DNA from: Anniella stebbinsi
Taxonomy: Eukaryota > Chordata > Lepidosauria > Squamata > Anniellidae
Length of the DNA stretch: 64,000 nucleotides
Assembly: GCA_029215795.1 (NCBI GenBank)
Contig: JARDYH010000020.1
Location: 1 to 64,000 of the forward strand
Direction of reading: 5' to 3'
The notes under the pieces were generated by a model that saw only the letters and a list, made by a program, of their open reading frames with translations, was not told the origin of the DNA and did not search any database. This document shows, in pieces, positions 48,685-62,167 of the stretch (the first letter of the stretch is position 1; the number at the start of each line of letters is the position of its first letter). Both the position numbers and the translations under genes were made by a program.

Positions 48685-51600
48685 CCCTTCTTCCCCTAGA
48701 CTTCCCCTTCTTCCCCTAGACTTCCCCTTCTTCCCCTAGACTTCCCCTTCTTCCCCTAGACTTCCCCTTCCCTCTATACTTCCCCTTCTTCCCCTAGACT
48801 TCCCCTAGACTTCCCCTTCCCTCTATACTTCCCCTTCTTCCCCTAGACTTCCCCTAGACTTCCCCTTCCCTCTATACTTCCCCTTCTTCCCCTAGACTTC
48901 CCCTAGACTTCCCTTCCCTCTATACTTCCCCTTCTTCCCCTAGACTTCCCCTAGACTTCCCCTTCCCTCTCTACTTCCCCTTCTTCCCCTAGACATCCCC
49001 TTCTTCCCCTAGACTTCCCCTTCTTCCCCTAGACTTCCCCTAGACTTCCCCTTCCCTCTATACTTCCCCTTCTTCCCCTACACTTCCCCTTCCCTCTATA
49101 CTTCCCCTTCTTCCCCTAGACTTCCCCTTCCCTCTATACTACCCCTGCTTCCCCTAGACTTCCCCTAGACTTCTCCTTCTTCCCCTAGACTTCCCCTAGA
49201 CTTCCCTTCCCTCTATACTTCCCCTTCTTCCCCTTGACTTCCCCTAGACTTCCCCTTCCCTCTCTACTTCCCCTTCTTCCCCTAGACTTCCCCTTCTTCC
49301 CCTAGACTTCCCCTTCTTCCCCTAGACTTCCCCTTCCCTCTATACTTCCCCTTCTTCCATTAGACTTCCCCTTCCCTCTATACTTCCCCTGCTTCCCCTA
49401 GACTTCCCCTAGACTTCCCCTTCTTCGCCTAGACTTCCCCTAGACTTCCCCTTCCCTCTATACGTCCCCTTCTTCCCCTAGACTTCCCCTTTCCTCTATA
49501 CTTCCCCTTCTTCCCCTAGACTTCTCCTTCTTCCCCTAGACTACCTCTTCTTCCCCTAGACTTCCCCTTCCCTCTATACTTCCCCTTTTCCCCTAGATTT
49601 CCCCTTCTTCCCTTAGATTTCCCCTTCTTCCCCTAGACTTCCCATTCTTCCCCTAGACTTCCCCTTCTTCCCCTAGACTTCCCCTAGACTTCCCATTGCC
49701 TCTATACTTCCCCTTCTTCCCCTAGACTTTCTCTTCCCTCTATACTTCCCCTTCTTCCCCTAGACTTCCCCTTCTTCCCCTAGACTTCCCCTTTTTCCCC
49801 TAGACTTCCCCTTCCCTCTATACTTCCTCTTCTTCCCCTAGATTTCCCCTTCTTCCCCTAGACTTCCCCTTCTTCCCCTAGACTTCCCGTAGACTTCCCC
49901 TTCCCTCTATACCTTCCCTTCTTCCCCTTCTTCCCCTAGACTTCCCCTTCTACCCCTAGACTTCCCCTGGACTTCCCCTTCCCTCTATACTTCCCCTTCT
50001 TCCCCTAGACTTTCTCTTCCCTCTATACTTCCCCTTCTTCCCCTAGACTTCCCCTTCTTCCCCTAGACTTCCCCTTCCCTCTATACTTCCCCTTCTTCCC
50101 CTAGACTTCCCCTAGACTTCCCTTCCCTCTATACTTCCCCTTCTTCCACTAGACTTCCCCTTCCCTCTCTACTTCCCCTTCTTCCCCTAGACTTCCCCTT
50201 CTTCCCCTAGACTTCCCCTTCTTCCCCTAGACTTCCCCTTTCCCTCTATACTTCCCCTTCTTCCATTAGACTTCCCCTTCCCTCTATACTTCCCCTGCTT
50301 CCCCTAGACTTCCCCTAGACTTCCCCTTCTTCCCATAGACTTCCCGTAGACTTCCCCTTCCCTCTATACTTCCCCTTCTTCCCCTAGACTTCCCCTTCCC
50401 TCTATACTTCCCCTTCTTCCCCTAGACTTCCCCTTCTTCCCCTAGACTTCCTCTTCTTCCCCTAGACTTCCGCTTCCCTCTATACTTCCCCTTCTTCCCC
50501 TAGACTTCCCCTTCTTCCCTTAGACTTCCCCTTCTTCCCCTATACTTCCCCTTCCCTCTATACTTCCCCTTCTTCCCCTAGACTTCCCCTAGACTTCCCC
50601 TTCCCGCTATACTTTTCCTTCTTCCCCTAGACTTCCCCTTCTTCCCCTAGACTTCCCCTTCCATCTATACTTCCCCTTCTTCCCCTAGACTTCTCCTAGA
50701 CTTCCCCTTCTTCCCCTAGACTTCCCCTTCTTCCCCTAGACTTCCCGTAGACTTCCCCTTCCCTCTATACTTTCCCTTCTTCCCCTAGACTTCCCCAAGA
50801 CTCCCCCTTCTTCCCCTAGACTTCCCCTAGACTTCCCCTTCCCTCTATACTTCCCCTTCTTCCATTAGACTTCCCCTTCCCTCTATACTTCCCCTGCTTC
50901 CCCTAGACTTCCCCTAGACTTCTCCTTCTTCCCCTTAACTTCCCCTAGACTTCCCTTCCCTCTATACTTCCCCTTCTTCCCCTAGACTTCCATTAGACTT
51001 CCCCTTCCCTCTCAACATCCCCTTCTTCCCCTAGACTTCTCCTTCTTCCCCTAGACTTCCCCTTCTTCCCCTAGACTTCCCCTTCCCTCTATACTTCCCC
51101 TTCTTCCATTAGACTTCCCCTTCCCTCTATACTTCCCCTGCTTCCCCTAGACTTCCCCTAGACTTCCCCTTCTTCCCCTAGACTTCCCCTAGACTTCCCC
51201 TTCCCTCTATACTTCCCCTTCTTCCCCTAGACTTCCCCTTCCCTCTATACTTCCCCTTCTTCCCCTAAACTTCCCCTTCTTCCCCTAGACTTCCTCTTCT
51301 TCCCCTAGACTTCCCCTTCCCTCTATACTTCCCCTTCTTCCCCTAGACTACCCCTTCTTCCCTTAGACTTCCCCTTCTTCCCCTATACTTCCCCTTCCCT
51401 CTATACTTCCCCTTCTTCCCCTAGACTTCCCCTAGACTTCCCCTTCTTCCCCTAGACTTCCCCTAGACTTCCCCTTCCCTCTATACTTCCCCTTCTTTCC
51501 CTAGACTTCCCCTTCCCTCTATACTTCCCCTTCTTCCCCTAGACTTCCCCTTCTTCCCCTAGACTTCCTCTTCTTCCCCTAGACTTCCCCTTCCCTCTAT

Positions 51601-54393
51601 ACTTCCCCTTCTTCCCCTAGACTTCCCCTTCTTCCTTTAGACTTCCCCTTCTTCCCCTATACTTCCCCTTCCCTCTGTAATACCCCTTCTTCCCCTAGAC
51701 TTCCCCTAGACTTCCCCTTCCCTCTATACTTCCCCTTCTTCCCCTAGATTTCCCCTTCTTCCCTTAGACTTCCCCTTCTTCCCCTATACTTCCCCTTCCC
51801 TCTGTACTTCCCCTTCTTCCCCTAGACTTCCCCTAGACTTCCCCTTCCCGCTATACTTCCCCTTCTTCCCCTAGACTTCTCCTAGACTTCCCCTTCATCC
51901 CCTAGACTTCCCCTTCTTCCCCTAGACTTCCCGTAGACTTCCCCTTCCCTCTATACTTTCCCTTCTTCCCCTAGACTTCCCCTAGACTTCCCCTTCTTCC
52001 CCTAGACTTCCCCTAGACTTCCCCTTCCCTCTATACTTCCCCTTATTCCATTAGACTTCCCCTTCCCTCTATACTTCCCCTGCTTCCCCTAGACTTCCCC
52101 TAGACTTCCCCTTCTTCCCCTAGACTTCCCCTAGACTTCCCCTTCCTTCTATACTTCCCCTTCTTCCCCTAGACTTCCCCTTCCCTCTATACTTCCCCTT
52201 CTTCCCCTAGACTTCCCCTTCTTCCCCTAGACTTCCCCTCCTTCCCCTAGACTTCCCCTTCTTCCCCTAGACTTCCCCTTCTTCCCCTAGACTTCCCCTT
52301 CTTCCCCTAGACTTCCCCTAGACTTCCCCTTGCCTCTATACTTCACCTTCTTCCCCTAGACTTTCTCTTCCCTCTATACTTCCCCTTCTTCCCCTAGACT
52401 TCCCCTTCTTCCCCTAGATTTCCCCTTCTTCCCTTAGACTTCCCCTTCTTCCCCTATACTTCCCCTTCCCTCTATACTTCCCCTTCTTCCCCTAGACTTC
52501 CCCTAGACTTCCCCTTCCCGCTATACTTCCCCTTCTTCCCCTAGACTTCTCCTAGACTTCCCCTTCTTCCCCTAGACTTCCCCTTCTTCTCCTAGACTTC
52601 CCGTAGACTTCCCCTTCCCTCTATACTTTCCCTTCTTCCCCTAGACTTCCCCTAGACTTCCCCTTCTTCCCCTAGACTTCCCCTAGACTTCCCCTTCCCT
52701 CTATACTTCCCCTTATTCCATTAGACTTCCCCTTCCCTCTATACTTCCCCTGCTTCCCCTGGACTTCCCCTAGACTTCCCCTTCCTTCTATACTTCCCCT
52801 TCTTCCCCTAGACTTCCCCTTCCCTCTATACTTCCCCTTCTTCCCCTAGACTTCCCCTTCTTCCCCTAGACTTCCTCTTCTTCCCCTAGACTTCCCCTTG
52901 TTCCCCTAGACTTCCCCTAGACTTCCCCTTGCCTCTATACTTCACCTTCTTCCCCTAGACTTTCTCTTCCCTCTATACTTCCCCTTCTTCCCCTAGACTT
53001 CCCCTTCTTCCCCTAGACTTCCCCATCTTCCCCTAGACTTCCCCTTCCCTCTAGACTTCCCCTTCTTCCCCTAGACTTCCCCTAGACTTCCCCTTCTTCC
53101 CCTAGACTTCCCCTTCCCATTCTACTTCCCCTTCTTCCCCTAGACTTCCCCTTCTTCCCCTAGACTTCCCCTTCTTCCCCTAGACTTCCCCTTCTTCCCC
53201 TAGACTTCCCCTTCCCTCTATACTTCCCCTTCTTCCCCTAGACTTCCCCTAGACTTCCCCTTCCCTCTATACTTCCCCTTCTTCCCCTAGACTTCCCCTA
53301 GACTTCCCCTTCCCTCTATACTTCCCCTTCTTCCCCTAGACTTCCCCTAGACTTCCCTTCCCTCTATACTTCCCCTTCTTCCCCTAGACTTCCCCTAGAC
53401 TTCCCCTTCCCTCTCTACTTCCCCTTCTTCCCCTAGACATCCCCTTCTTCCCCTAGACTTCCCCTTCTTCCCCTAGACTTCCCCTAGACTTCCCCTTCCC
53501 TCTATACTTCCCCTTCTTCCCCTACACTTCCCCTTCCCTCTATACTTCCCCTTCTTCCCCTAGACTTCCCCTTCCCTCTATACTACCCCTGCTTCCCCTA
53601 GACTTCCCCTAGACTTCTCCTTCTTCCCCTAGACTTCCCCTAGACTTCCCTTCCCTCTATACTTCCCCTTCTTCCCCTAGACTTCCCCTAGACTTCCCCT
53701 TCCCTCTCTACTTCCCCTTCTTCCCCTAGACTTCCCCTTCTTCCCCTAGACTTCCCCTTCTTCCCCTAGACTTCCCCTTCCCTCTATACTTCCCCTTCTT
53801 CCATTAGACTTCCCCTTCCCTCTATACTTCCCCTGCTTCCCCTAGACTTCCCCTAGACTTCCCCTTCTTCCCCTAGACTTCCCCTAGACTTCCCCTTCCC
53901 TCTATACGTCCCCTTCTTCCCCTAGACTTCCCCTTTCCTCTATACTTCCCCTTCTTCCCCTAGACTTCTCCTTCTTCCCCTAGACTACCTCTTCTTCCCC
54001 TAGACTTCCCCTTCCCTCTATACTTCCCCTTTTCCCCTAGACTTCCCCTTCTTCCCTTAGACTTCCCCTTCTTCCCCTATACTTCCCCTTCCCTCTATAC
54101 TTCCCCTTCTTCCCCTAGACTTCCCCTAGACTTCCCCTTCTTCCCCTAGACTTCCCCTAGACTTCCCCTTCCCTCTATACTTCCCCTTCTTCCATTAGAC
54201 TTCCCCTTCCCTCTATACTTCCCCTGCTTCCCCTAGACTTCCCCTAGACTTCTCCTTCTTCCCCTTAACTTCCCCTAGACTTCCCTTCCCTCTATACTTC
54301 CCCTTCTTCCCCTAGACTTCCATTAGACTTCCCCTTCCCTCTCAACATCCCCTTCTTCCCCTAGACTTCTCCTTCTTCCCCTAGACTTCCCCT
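48685..54393 (+). repeat. Domain 2 macro-unit, first copy (offset 7,774 bp)
   Basis: Markers recur at +7,774: TACTACCCC (49141/56915), the anchor (50937/58711), TCAACA (51012/58786 and 54342/62116), and the rare CCCCTCCTTCC C (52240/60014). Variants shared only by these two copies include CCCTGGACTTCC near 52,760 and 60,534 and CCCCTTGACTTCC near 49,235 and 57,009. Differences noticed are CTTCCACTAGAC near 50,147 in this copy and TATACATCCCC near 61,797 in the other. The left end begins at four consecutive 20-mers just after the 48677 marker. Confidence 0.87.
50812..54040 (+). repeat. 3.2-kb domain-2 HOR, first copy (offset 3,330 bp)
   Basis: CCCCTCCTTCC (52240/55570), the second CTTATTCC (CCTTATTCCA at 52711/56041) and CCCCTTTTCCCC (54031/57361) are all 3,330 bp apart. 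This unit lacks about 1,114 bp relative to the full 4,444-bp unit. The missing part holds the CCCATTGCC, TATACCTTCCC and CCCAAGACTCCC words present at about 57.4-58.5 kb. More private differences separate this pair than the 7,774-bp pair, which makes it the older duplication. Confidence 0.82.
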
Positions 54394-57300
54394 TCTTCCC
54401 CTAGACTTCCCCTTCCCTCTATACTTCCCCTTCTTCCATTAGACTTCCCCTTCCCTCTATACTTCCCCTGCTTCCCCTAGACTTCCCCTAGACTTCCCCT
54501 TCTTCCCCTAGACTTCCCCTAGACTTCCCCTTCCCTCTATACTTCCCCTTCTTCCCCTAGACTTCCCCTTCCCTCTATACTTCCCCTTCTTCCCCTAAAC
54601 TTCCCCTTCTTCCCCTAGACTTCCTCTTCTTCCCCTAGACTTCCCCTTCCCTCTATACTTCCCCTTCTTCCCCTAGACTACCCCTTCTTCCCTTAGACTT
54701 CCCCTTCTTCCCCTATACTTCCCCTTCCCTCTATACTTCCCCTTCTTCCCCTAGACTTCCCCTAGACTTCCCCTTCTTCCCCTAGACTTCCCCTAGACTT
54801 CCCCTTCCCTCTATACTTCCCCTTCTTTCCCTAGACTTCCCCTTCCCTCTATACTTCCCCTTCTTCCCCTAGACTTCCCCTTCTTCCCCTAGACTTCCTC
54901 TTCTTCCCCTAGACTTCCCCTTCCCTCTATACTTCCCCTTCTTCCCCTAGACTTCCCCTTCTTCCTTTAGACTTCCCCTTCTTCCCCTATACTTCCCCTT
55001 CCCTCTGTAATACCCCTTCTTCCCCTAGACTTCCCCTAGACTTCCCCTTCCCTCTATACTTCCCCTTCTTCCCCTAGATTTCCCCTTCTTCCCTTAGACT
55101 TCCCCTTCTTCCCCTATACTTCCCCTTCCCTCTGTACTTCCCCTTCTTCCCCTAGACTTCCCCTAGACTTCCCCTTCCCGCTATACTTCCCCTTCTTCCC
55201 CTAGACTTCTCCTAGACTTCCCCTTCATCCCCTAGACTTCCCCTTCTTCCCCTAGACTTCCCGTAGACTTCCCCTTCCCTCTATACTTTCCCTTCTTCCC
55301 CTAGACTTCCCCTAGACTTCCCCTTCTTCCCCTAGACTTCCCCTAGACTTCCCCTTCCCTCTATACTTCCCCTTATTCCATTAGACTTCCCCTTCCCTCT
55401 ATACTTCCCCTGCTTCCCCTAGACTTCCCCTAGACTTCCCCTTCTTCCCCTAGACTTCCCCTAGACTTCCCCTTCCTTCTATACTTCCCCTTCTTCCCCT
55501 AGACTTCCCCTTCCCTCTATACTTCCCCTTCTTCCCCTAGACTTCCCCTTCTTCCCCTAGACTTCCCCTCCTTCCCCTAGACTTCCCCTTCTTCCCCTAG
55601 ACTTCCCCTTCTTCCCCTAGACTTCCCCTTCTTCCCCTAGACTTCCCCTAGACTTCCCCTTGCCTCTATACTTCACCTTCTTCCCCTAGACTTTCTCTTC
55701 CCTCTATACTTCCCCTTCTTCCCCTAGACTTCCCCTTCTTCCCCTAGATTTCCCCTTCTTCCCTTAGACTTCCCCTTCTTCCCCTATACTTCCCCTTCCC
55801 TCTATACTTCCCCTTCTTCCCCTAGACTTCCCCTAGACTTCCCCTTCCCGCTATACTTCCCCTTCTTCCCCTAGACTTCTCCTAGACTTCCCCTTCTTCC
55901 CCTAGACTTCCCCTTCTTCTCCTAGACTTCCCGTAGACTTCCCCTTCCCTCTATACTTTCCCTTCTTCCCCTAGACTTCCCCTAGACTTCCCCTTCTTCC
56001 CCTAGACTTCCCCTAGACTTCCCCTTCCCTCTATACTTCCCCTTATTCCATTAGACTTCCCCTTCCCTCTATACTTCCCCTGCTTCCCCTAGACTTCCCC
56101 TAGACTTCCCCTTCCTTCTATACTTCCCCTTCTTCCCCTAGACTTCCCCTTCCCTCTATACTTCCCCTTCTTCCCCTAGACTTCCCCTTCTTCCCCTAGA
56201 CTTCCTCTTCTTCCCCTAGACTTCCCCTTGTTCCCCTAGACTTCCCCTAGACTTCCCCTTGCCTCTATACTTCACCTTCTTCCCCTAGACTTTCTCTTCC
56301 CTCTATACTTCCCCTTCTTCCCCTAGACTTCCCCTTCTTCCCCTAGACTTCCCCATCTTCCCCTAGACTTCCCCTTCCCTCTAGACTTCCCCTTCTTCCC
56401 CTAGACTTCCCCTAGACTTCCCCTTCTTCCCCTAGACTTCCCCTTCCCATTCTACTTCCCCTTCTTCCCCTAGACTTCCCCTTCTTCCCCTAGACTTCCC
56501 CTTCTTCCCCTAGACTTCCCCTTCTTCCCCTAGACTTCCCCTTCCCTCTATACTTCCCCTTCTTCCCCTAGACTTCCCCTAGACTTCCCCTTCCCTCTAT
56601 ACTTCCCCTTCTTCCCCTAGACTTCCCCTAGACTTCCCCTTCCCTCTATACTTCCCCTTCTTCCCCTAGACTTCCCCTAGACTTCCCTTCCCTCTATACT
56701 TCCCCTTCTTCCCCTAGACTTCCCCTAGACTTCCCCTTCCCTCTCTACTTCCCCTTCTTCCCCTAGACATCCCCTTCTTCCCCTAGACTTCCCCTTCTTC
56801 CCCTAGACTTCCCCTAGACTTCCCCTTCCCTCTATACTTCCCCTTCTTCCCCTACACTTCCCCTTCCCTCTATACTTCCCCTTCTTCCCCTAGACTTCCC
56901 CTTCCCTCTATACTACCCCTGCTTCCCCTAGACTTCCCCTAGACTTCTCCTTCTTCCCCTAGACTTCCCCTAGACTTCCCTTCCCTCTATACTTCCCCTT
57001 CTTCCCCTTGACTTCCCCTAGACTTCCCCTTCCCTCTCTACTTCCCCTTCTTCCCCTAGACTTCCCCTTCTTCCCCTAGACTTCCCCTTCTTCCCCTAGA
57101 CTTCCCCTTCCCTCTATACTTCCCCTTCTTCCATTAGACTTCCCCTTCCCTCTATACTTCCCCTGCTTCCCCTAGACTTCCCCTAGACTTCCCCTTCTTC
57201 GCCTAGACTTCCCCTAGACTTCCCCTTCCCTCTATACGTCCCCTTCTTCCCCTAGACTTCCCCTTTCCTCTATACTTCCCCTTCTTCCCCTAGACTTCTC

Positions 57301-58786
57301 CTTCTTCCCCTAGACTACCTCTTCTTCCCCTAGACTTCCCCTTCCCTCTATACTTCCCCTTTTCCCCTAGATTTCCCCTTCTTCCCTTAGATTTCCCCTT
57401 CTTCCCCTAGACTTCCCATTCTTCCCCTAGACTTCCCCTTCTTCCCCTAGACTTCCCCTAGACTTCCCATTGCCTCTATACTTCCCCTTCTTCCCCTAGA
57501 CTTTCTCTTCCCTCTATACTTCCCCTTCTTCCCCTAGACTTCCCCTTCTTCCCCTAGACTTCCCCTTTTTCCCCTAGACTTCCCCTTCCCTCTATACTTC
57601 CTCTTCTTCCCCTAGATTTCCCCTTCTTCCCCTAGACTTCCCCTTCTTCCCCTAGACTTCCCGTAGACTTCCCCTTCCCTCTATACCTTCCCTTCTTCCC
57701 CTTCTTCCCCTAGACTTCCCCTTCTACCCCTAGACTTCCCCTGGACTTCCCCTTCCCTCTATACTTCCCCTTCTTCCCCTAGACTTTCTCTTCCCTCTAT
57801 ACTTCCCCTTCTTCCCCTAGACTTCCCCTTCTTCCCCTAGACTTCCCCTTCCCTCTATACTTCCCCTTCTTCCCCTAGACTTCCCCTAGACTTCCCTTCC
57901 CTCTATACTTCCCCTTCTTCCCCTAGACTTCCCCTTCCCTCTCTACTTCCCCTTCTTCCCCTAGACTTCCCCTTCTTCCCCTAGACTTCCCCTTCTTCCC
58001 CTAGACTTCCCCTTTCCCTCTATACTTCCCCTTCTTCCATTAGACTTCCCCTTCCCTCTATACTTCCCCTGCTTCCCCTAGACTTCCCCTAGACTTCCCC
58101 TTCTTCCCATAGACTTCCCGTAGACTTCCCCTTCCCTCTATACTTCCCCTTCTTCCCCTAGACTTCCCCTTCCCTCTATACTTCCCCTTCTTCCCCTAGA
58201 CTTCCCCTTCTTCCCCTAGACTTCCTCTTCTTCCCCTAGACTTCCGCTTCCCTCTATACTTCCCCTTCTTCCCCTAGACTTCCCCTTCTTCCCTTAGACT
58301 TCCCCTTCTTCCCCTATACTTCCCCTTCCCTCTATACTTCCCCTTCTTCCCCTAGACTTCCCCTAGACTTCCCCTTCCCGCTATACTTTTCCTTCTTCCC
58401 CTAGACTTCCCCTTCTTCCCCTAGACTTCCCCTTCCATCTATACTTCCCCTTCTTCCCCTAGACTTCTCCTAGACTTCCCCTTCTTCCCCTAGACTTCCC
58501 CTTCTTCCCCTAGACTTCCCGTAGACTTCCCCTTCCCTCTATACTTTCCCTTCTTCCCCTAGACTTCCCCAAGACTCCCCCTTCTTCCCCTAGACTTCCC
58601 CTAGACTTCCCCTTCCCTCTATACTTCCCCTTCTTCCATTAGACTTCCCCTTCCCTCTATACTTCCCCTGCTTCCCCTAGACTTCCCCTAGACTTCTCCT
58701 TCTTCCCCTTAACTTCCCCTAGACTTCCCTTCCCTCTATACTTCCCCTTCTTCCCCTAGACTTCCATTAGACTTCCCCTTCCCTCT
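54142..58786 (+). repeat. Full-length 4,444-bp domain-2 HOR
   Basis: From the TCAACA site at 54342 to the next at 58786, this is the longest anchor-to-anchor domain-2 unit and contains every diagnostic word seen in the others, so I take it as the complete form. Its first 3.2 kb (54,142-57,370) pairs with 50,812-54,040. Its last part, from 56,459, is also the start of the second 7,774-bp macro-unit. Confidence 0.8.
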
Positions 58787-61700
58787 CAACATCCCCTTCT
58801 TCCCCTAGACTTCTCCTTCTTCCCCTAGACTTCCCCTTCTTCCCCTAGACTTCCCCTTCCCTCTATACTTCCCCTTCTTCCATTAGACTTCCCCTTCCCT
58901 CTATACTTCCCCTGCTTCCCCTAGACTTCCCCTAGACTTCCCCTTCTTCCCCTAGACTTCCCCTAGACTTCCCCTTCCCTCTATACTTCCCCTTCTTCCC
59001 CTAGACTTCCCCTTCCCTCTATACTTCCCCTTCTTCCCCTAAACTTCCCCTTCTTCCCCTAGACTTCCTCTTCTTCCCCTAGACTTCCCCTTCCCTCTAT
59101 ACTTCCCCTTCTTCCCCTAGACTACCCCTTCTTCCCTTAGACTTCCCCTTCTTCCCCTATACTTCCCCTTCCCTCTATACTTCCCCTTCTTCCCCTAGAC
59201 TTCCCCTAGACTTCCCCTTCTTCCCCTAGACTTCCCCTAGACTTCCCCTTCCCTCTATACTTCCCCTTCTTTCCCTAGACTTCCCCTTCCCTCTATACTT
59301 CCCCTTCTTCCCCTAGACTTCCCCTTCTTCCCCTAGACTTCCTCTTCTTCCCCTAGACTTCCCCTTCCCTCTATACTTCCCCTTCTTCCCCTAGACTTCC
59401 CCTTCTTCCTTTAGACTTCCCCTTCTTCCCCTATACTTCCCCTTCCCTCTGTAATACCCCTTCTTCCCCTAGACTTCCCCTAGACTTCCCCTTCCCTCTA
59501 TACTTCCCCTTCTTCCCCTAGATTTCCCCTTCTTCCCTTAGACTTCCCCTTCTTCCCCTATACTTCCCCTTCCCTCTGTACTTCCCCTTCTTCCCCTAGA
59601 CTTCCCCTAGACTTCCCCTTCCCGCTATACTTCCCCTTCTTCCCCTAGACTTCTCCTAGACTTCCCCTTCATCCCCTAGACTTCCCCTTCTTCCCCTAGA
59701 CTTCCCGTAGACTTCCCCTTCCCTCTATACTTTCCCTTCTTCCCCTAGACTTCCCCTAGACTTCCCCTTCTTCCCCTAGACTTCCCCTAGACTTCCCCTT
59801 CCCTCTATACTTCCCCTTATTCCATTAGACTTCCCCTTCCCTCTATACTTCCCCTGCTTCCCCTAGACTTCCCCTAGACTTCCCCTTCTTCCCCTAGACT
59901 TCCCCTAGACTTCCCCTTCCTTCTATACTTCCCCTTCTTCCCCTAGACTTCCCCTTCCCTCTATACTTCCCCTTCTTCCCCTAGACTTCCCCTTCTTCCC
60001 CTAGACTTCCCCTCCTTCCCCTAGACTTCCCCTTCTTCCCCTAGACTTCCCCTTCTTCCCCTAGACTTCCCCTTCTTCCCCTAGACTTCCCCTAGACTTC
60101 CCCTTGCCTCTATACTTCACCTTCTTCCCCTAGACTTTCTCTTCCCTCTATACTTCCCCTTCTTCCCCTAGACTTCCCCTTCTTCCCCTAGATTTCCCCT
60201 TCTTCCCTTAGACTTCCCCTTCTTCCCCTATACTTCCCCTTCCCTCTATACTTCCCCTTCTTCCCCTAGACTTCCCCTAGACTTCCCCTTCCCGCTATAC
60301 TTCCCCTTCTTCCCCTAGACTTCTCCTAGACTTCCCCTTCTTCCCCTAGACTTCCCCTTCTTCTCCTAGACTTCCCGTAGACTTCCCCTTCCCTCTATAC
60401 TTTCCCTTCTTCCCCTAGACTTCCCCTAGACTTCCCCTTCTTCCCCTAGACTTCCCCTAGACTTCCCCTTCCCTCTATACTTCCCCTTATTCCATTAGAC
60501 TTCCCCTTCCCTCTATACTTCCCCTGCTTCCCCTGGACTTCCCCTAGACTTCCCCTTCCTTCTATACTTCCCCTTCTTCCCCTAGACTTCCCCTTCCCTC
60601 TATACTTCCCCTTCTTCCCCTAGACTTCCCCTTCTTCCCCTAGACTTCCTCTTCTTCCCCTAGACTTCCCCTTGTTCCCCTAGACTTCCCCTAGACTTCC
60701 CCTTGCCTCTATACTTCACCTTCTTCCCCTAGACTTTCTCTTCCCTCTATACTTCCCCTTCTTCCCCTAGACTTCCCCTTCTTCCCCTAGACTTCCCCAT
60801 CTTCCCCTAGACTTCCCCTTCCCTCTAGACTTCCCCTTCTTCCCCTAGACTTCCCCTAGACTTCCCCTTCTTCCCCTAGACTTCCCCTTCCCATTCTACT
60901 TCCCCTTCTTCCCCTAGACTTCCCCTTCTTCCCCTAGACTTCCCCTTCTTCCCCTAGACTTCCCCTTCTTCCCCTAGACTTCCCCTTCCCTCTATACTTC
61001 CCCTTCTTCCCCTAGACTTCCCCTAGACTTCCCCTTCCCTCTATACTTCCCCTTCTTCCCCTAGACTTCCCCTAGACTTCCCCTTCCCTCTATACTTCCC
61101 CTTCTTCCCCTAGACTTCCCCTAGACTTCCCTTCCCTCTATACTTCCCCTTCTTCCCCTAGACTTCCCCTAGACTTCCCCTTCCCTCTCTACTTCCCCTT
61201 CTTCCCCTAGACATCCCCTTCTTCCCCTAGACTTCCCCTTCTTCCCCTAGACTTCCCCTAGACTTCCCCTTCCCTCTATACTTCCCCTTCTTCCCCTACA
61301 CTTCCCCTTCCCTCTATACTTCCCCTTCTTCCCCTAGACTTCCCCTTCCCTCTATACTACCCCTGCTTCCCCTAGACTTCCCCTAGACTTCTCCTTCTTC
61401 CCCTAGACTTCCCCTAGACTTCCCTTCCCTCTATACTTCCCCTTCTTCCCCTAGACTTCCCCTAGACTTCCCCTTCCCTCTCTACTTCCCCTTCTTCCCC
61501 TAGACTTCCCCTTCTTCCCCTAGACTTCCCCTTCTTCCCCTAGACTTCCCCTTCCCTCTATACTTCCCCTTCTTCCATTAGACTTCCCCTTCCCTCTATA
61601 CTTCCCCTGCTTCCCCTAGACTTCCCCTAGACTTCCCCTTCTTCCCCTAGACTTCCCCTAGACTTCCCCTTCCCTCTATACGTCCCCTTCTTCCCCTAGA

Positions 61701-62167
61701 CTTCCCCTTTCCTCTATACTTCCCCTTCTTCCCCTAGACTTCTCCTTCTTCCCCTAGACTACCTCTTCTTCCCCTAGACTTCCCCTTCCCTCTATACATC
61801 CCCTTTTCCCCTAGACTTCCCCTTCTTCCCTTAGACTTCCCCTTCTTCCCCTATACTTCCCCTTCCCTCTATACTTCCCCTTCTTCCCCTAGACTTCCCC
61901 TAGACTTCCCCTTCTTCCCCTAGACTTCCCCTAGACTTCCCCTTCCCTCTATACTTCCCCTTCTTCCATTAGACTTCCCCTTCCCTCTATACTTCCCCTG
62001 CTTCCCCTAGACTTCCCCTAGACTTCTCCTTCTTCCCCTTAACTTCCCCTAGACTTCCCTTCCCTCTATACTTCCCCTTCTTCCCCTAGACTTCCATTAG
62101 ACTTCCCCTTCCCTCTCAACATCCCCTTCTTCCCCTAGACTTCTCCTTCTTCCCCTAGACTTCCCCT
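56459..62167 (+). repeat. Domain 2 macro-unit, second copy (offset 7,774 bp)
   Basis: This is the partner of 48,685-54,393. It includes the same internal deletion join at CCCCTTTTCCCCTAGACTTCC (54,026-54,040 and 61,800-61,814), where full units read CTAGATTTCC. Because both copies carry that join, the deletion came before the macro-duplication. It stops at 62,167, the border with domain 3. Confidence 0.87.

Larger units (their letters stand above)
36480..62167 (+). repeat. Satellite domain 2: diverged HOR lineage with a 4,444-bp full unit
   Basis: The same three words are used, with a different set of diagnostic variants: CTTATTCCATTAGA, CCTCTCAACATCC, CTAGACATCC, CCCATTGCCTCTATA, CCCCTTTTCCCCTAG, TCTGTAATACCCC, TATACGTCCCC, TATACTACCCCTGC and GACTACCTC. 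The TCAACA variant begins at 40758, 44853, 48677, 51012, 54342, 58786 and 62116, giving spacings of 4,095, 3,824, 2,335, 3,330, 4,444 and 3,330 bp. The ACGTCT variant of domain 1 is absent for about 28 kb here. The unit from 54342 to 58786 is the longest and appears to be the complete form; the others look like deletion forms of it. The unit starting at 48677 jumps straight from the TCAACA site into four 20-mers and lacks about 2.1 kb. Anchor-to-CTTATTCC distance is 1,103-1,104 bp wherever checked, including 35376 to 36480, so the founding unit seems to come from the domain-1 edge. Confidence 0.85.
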
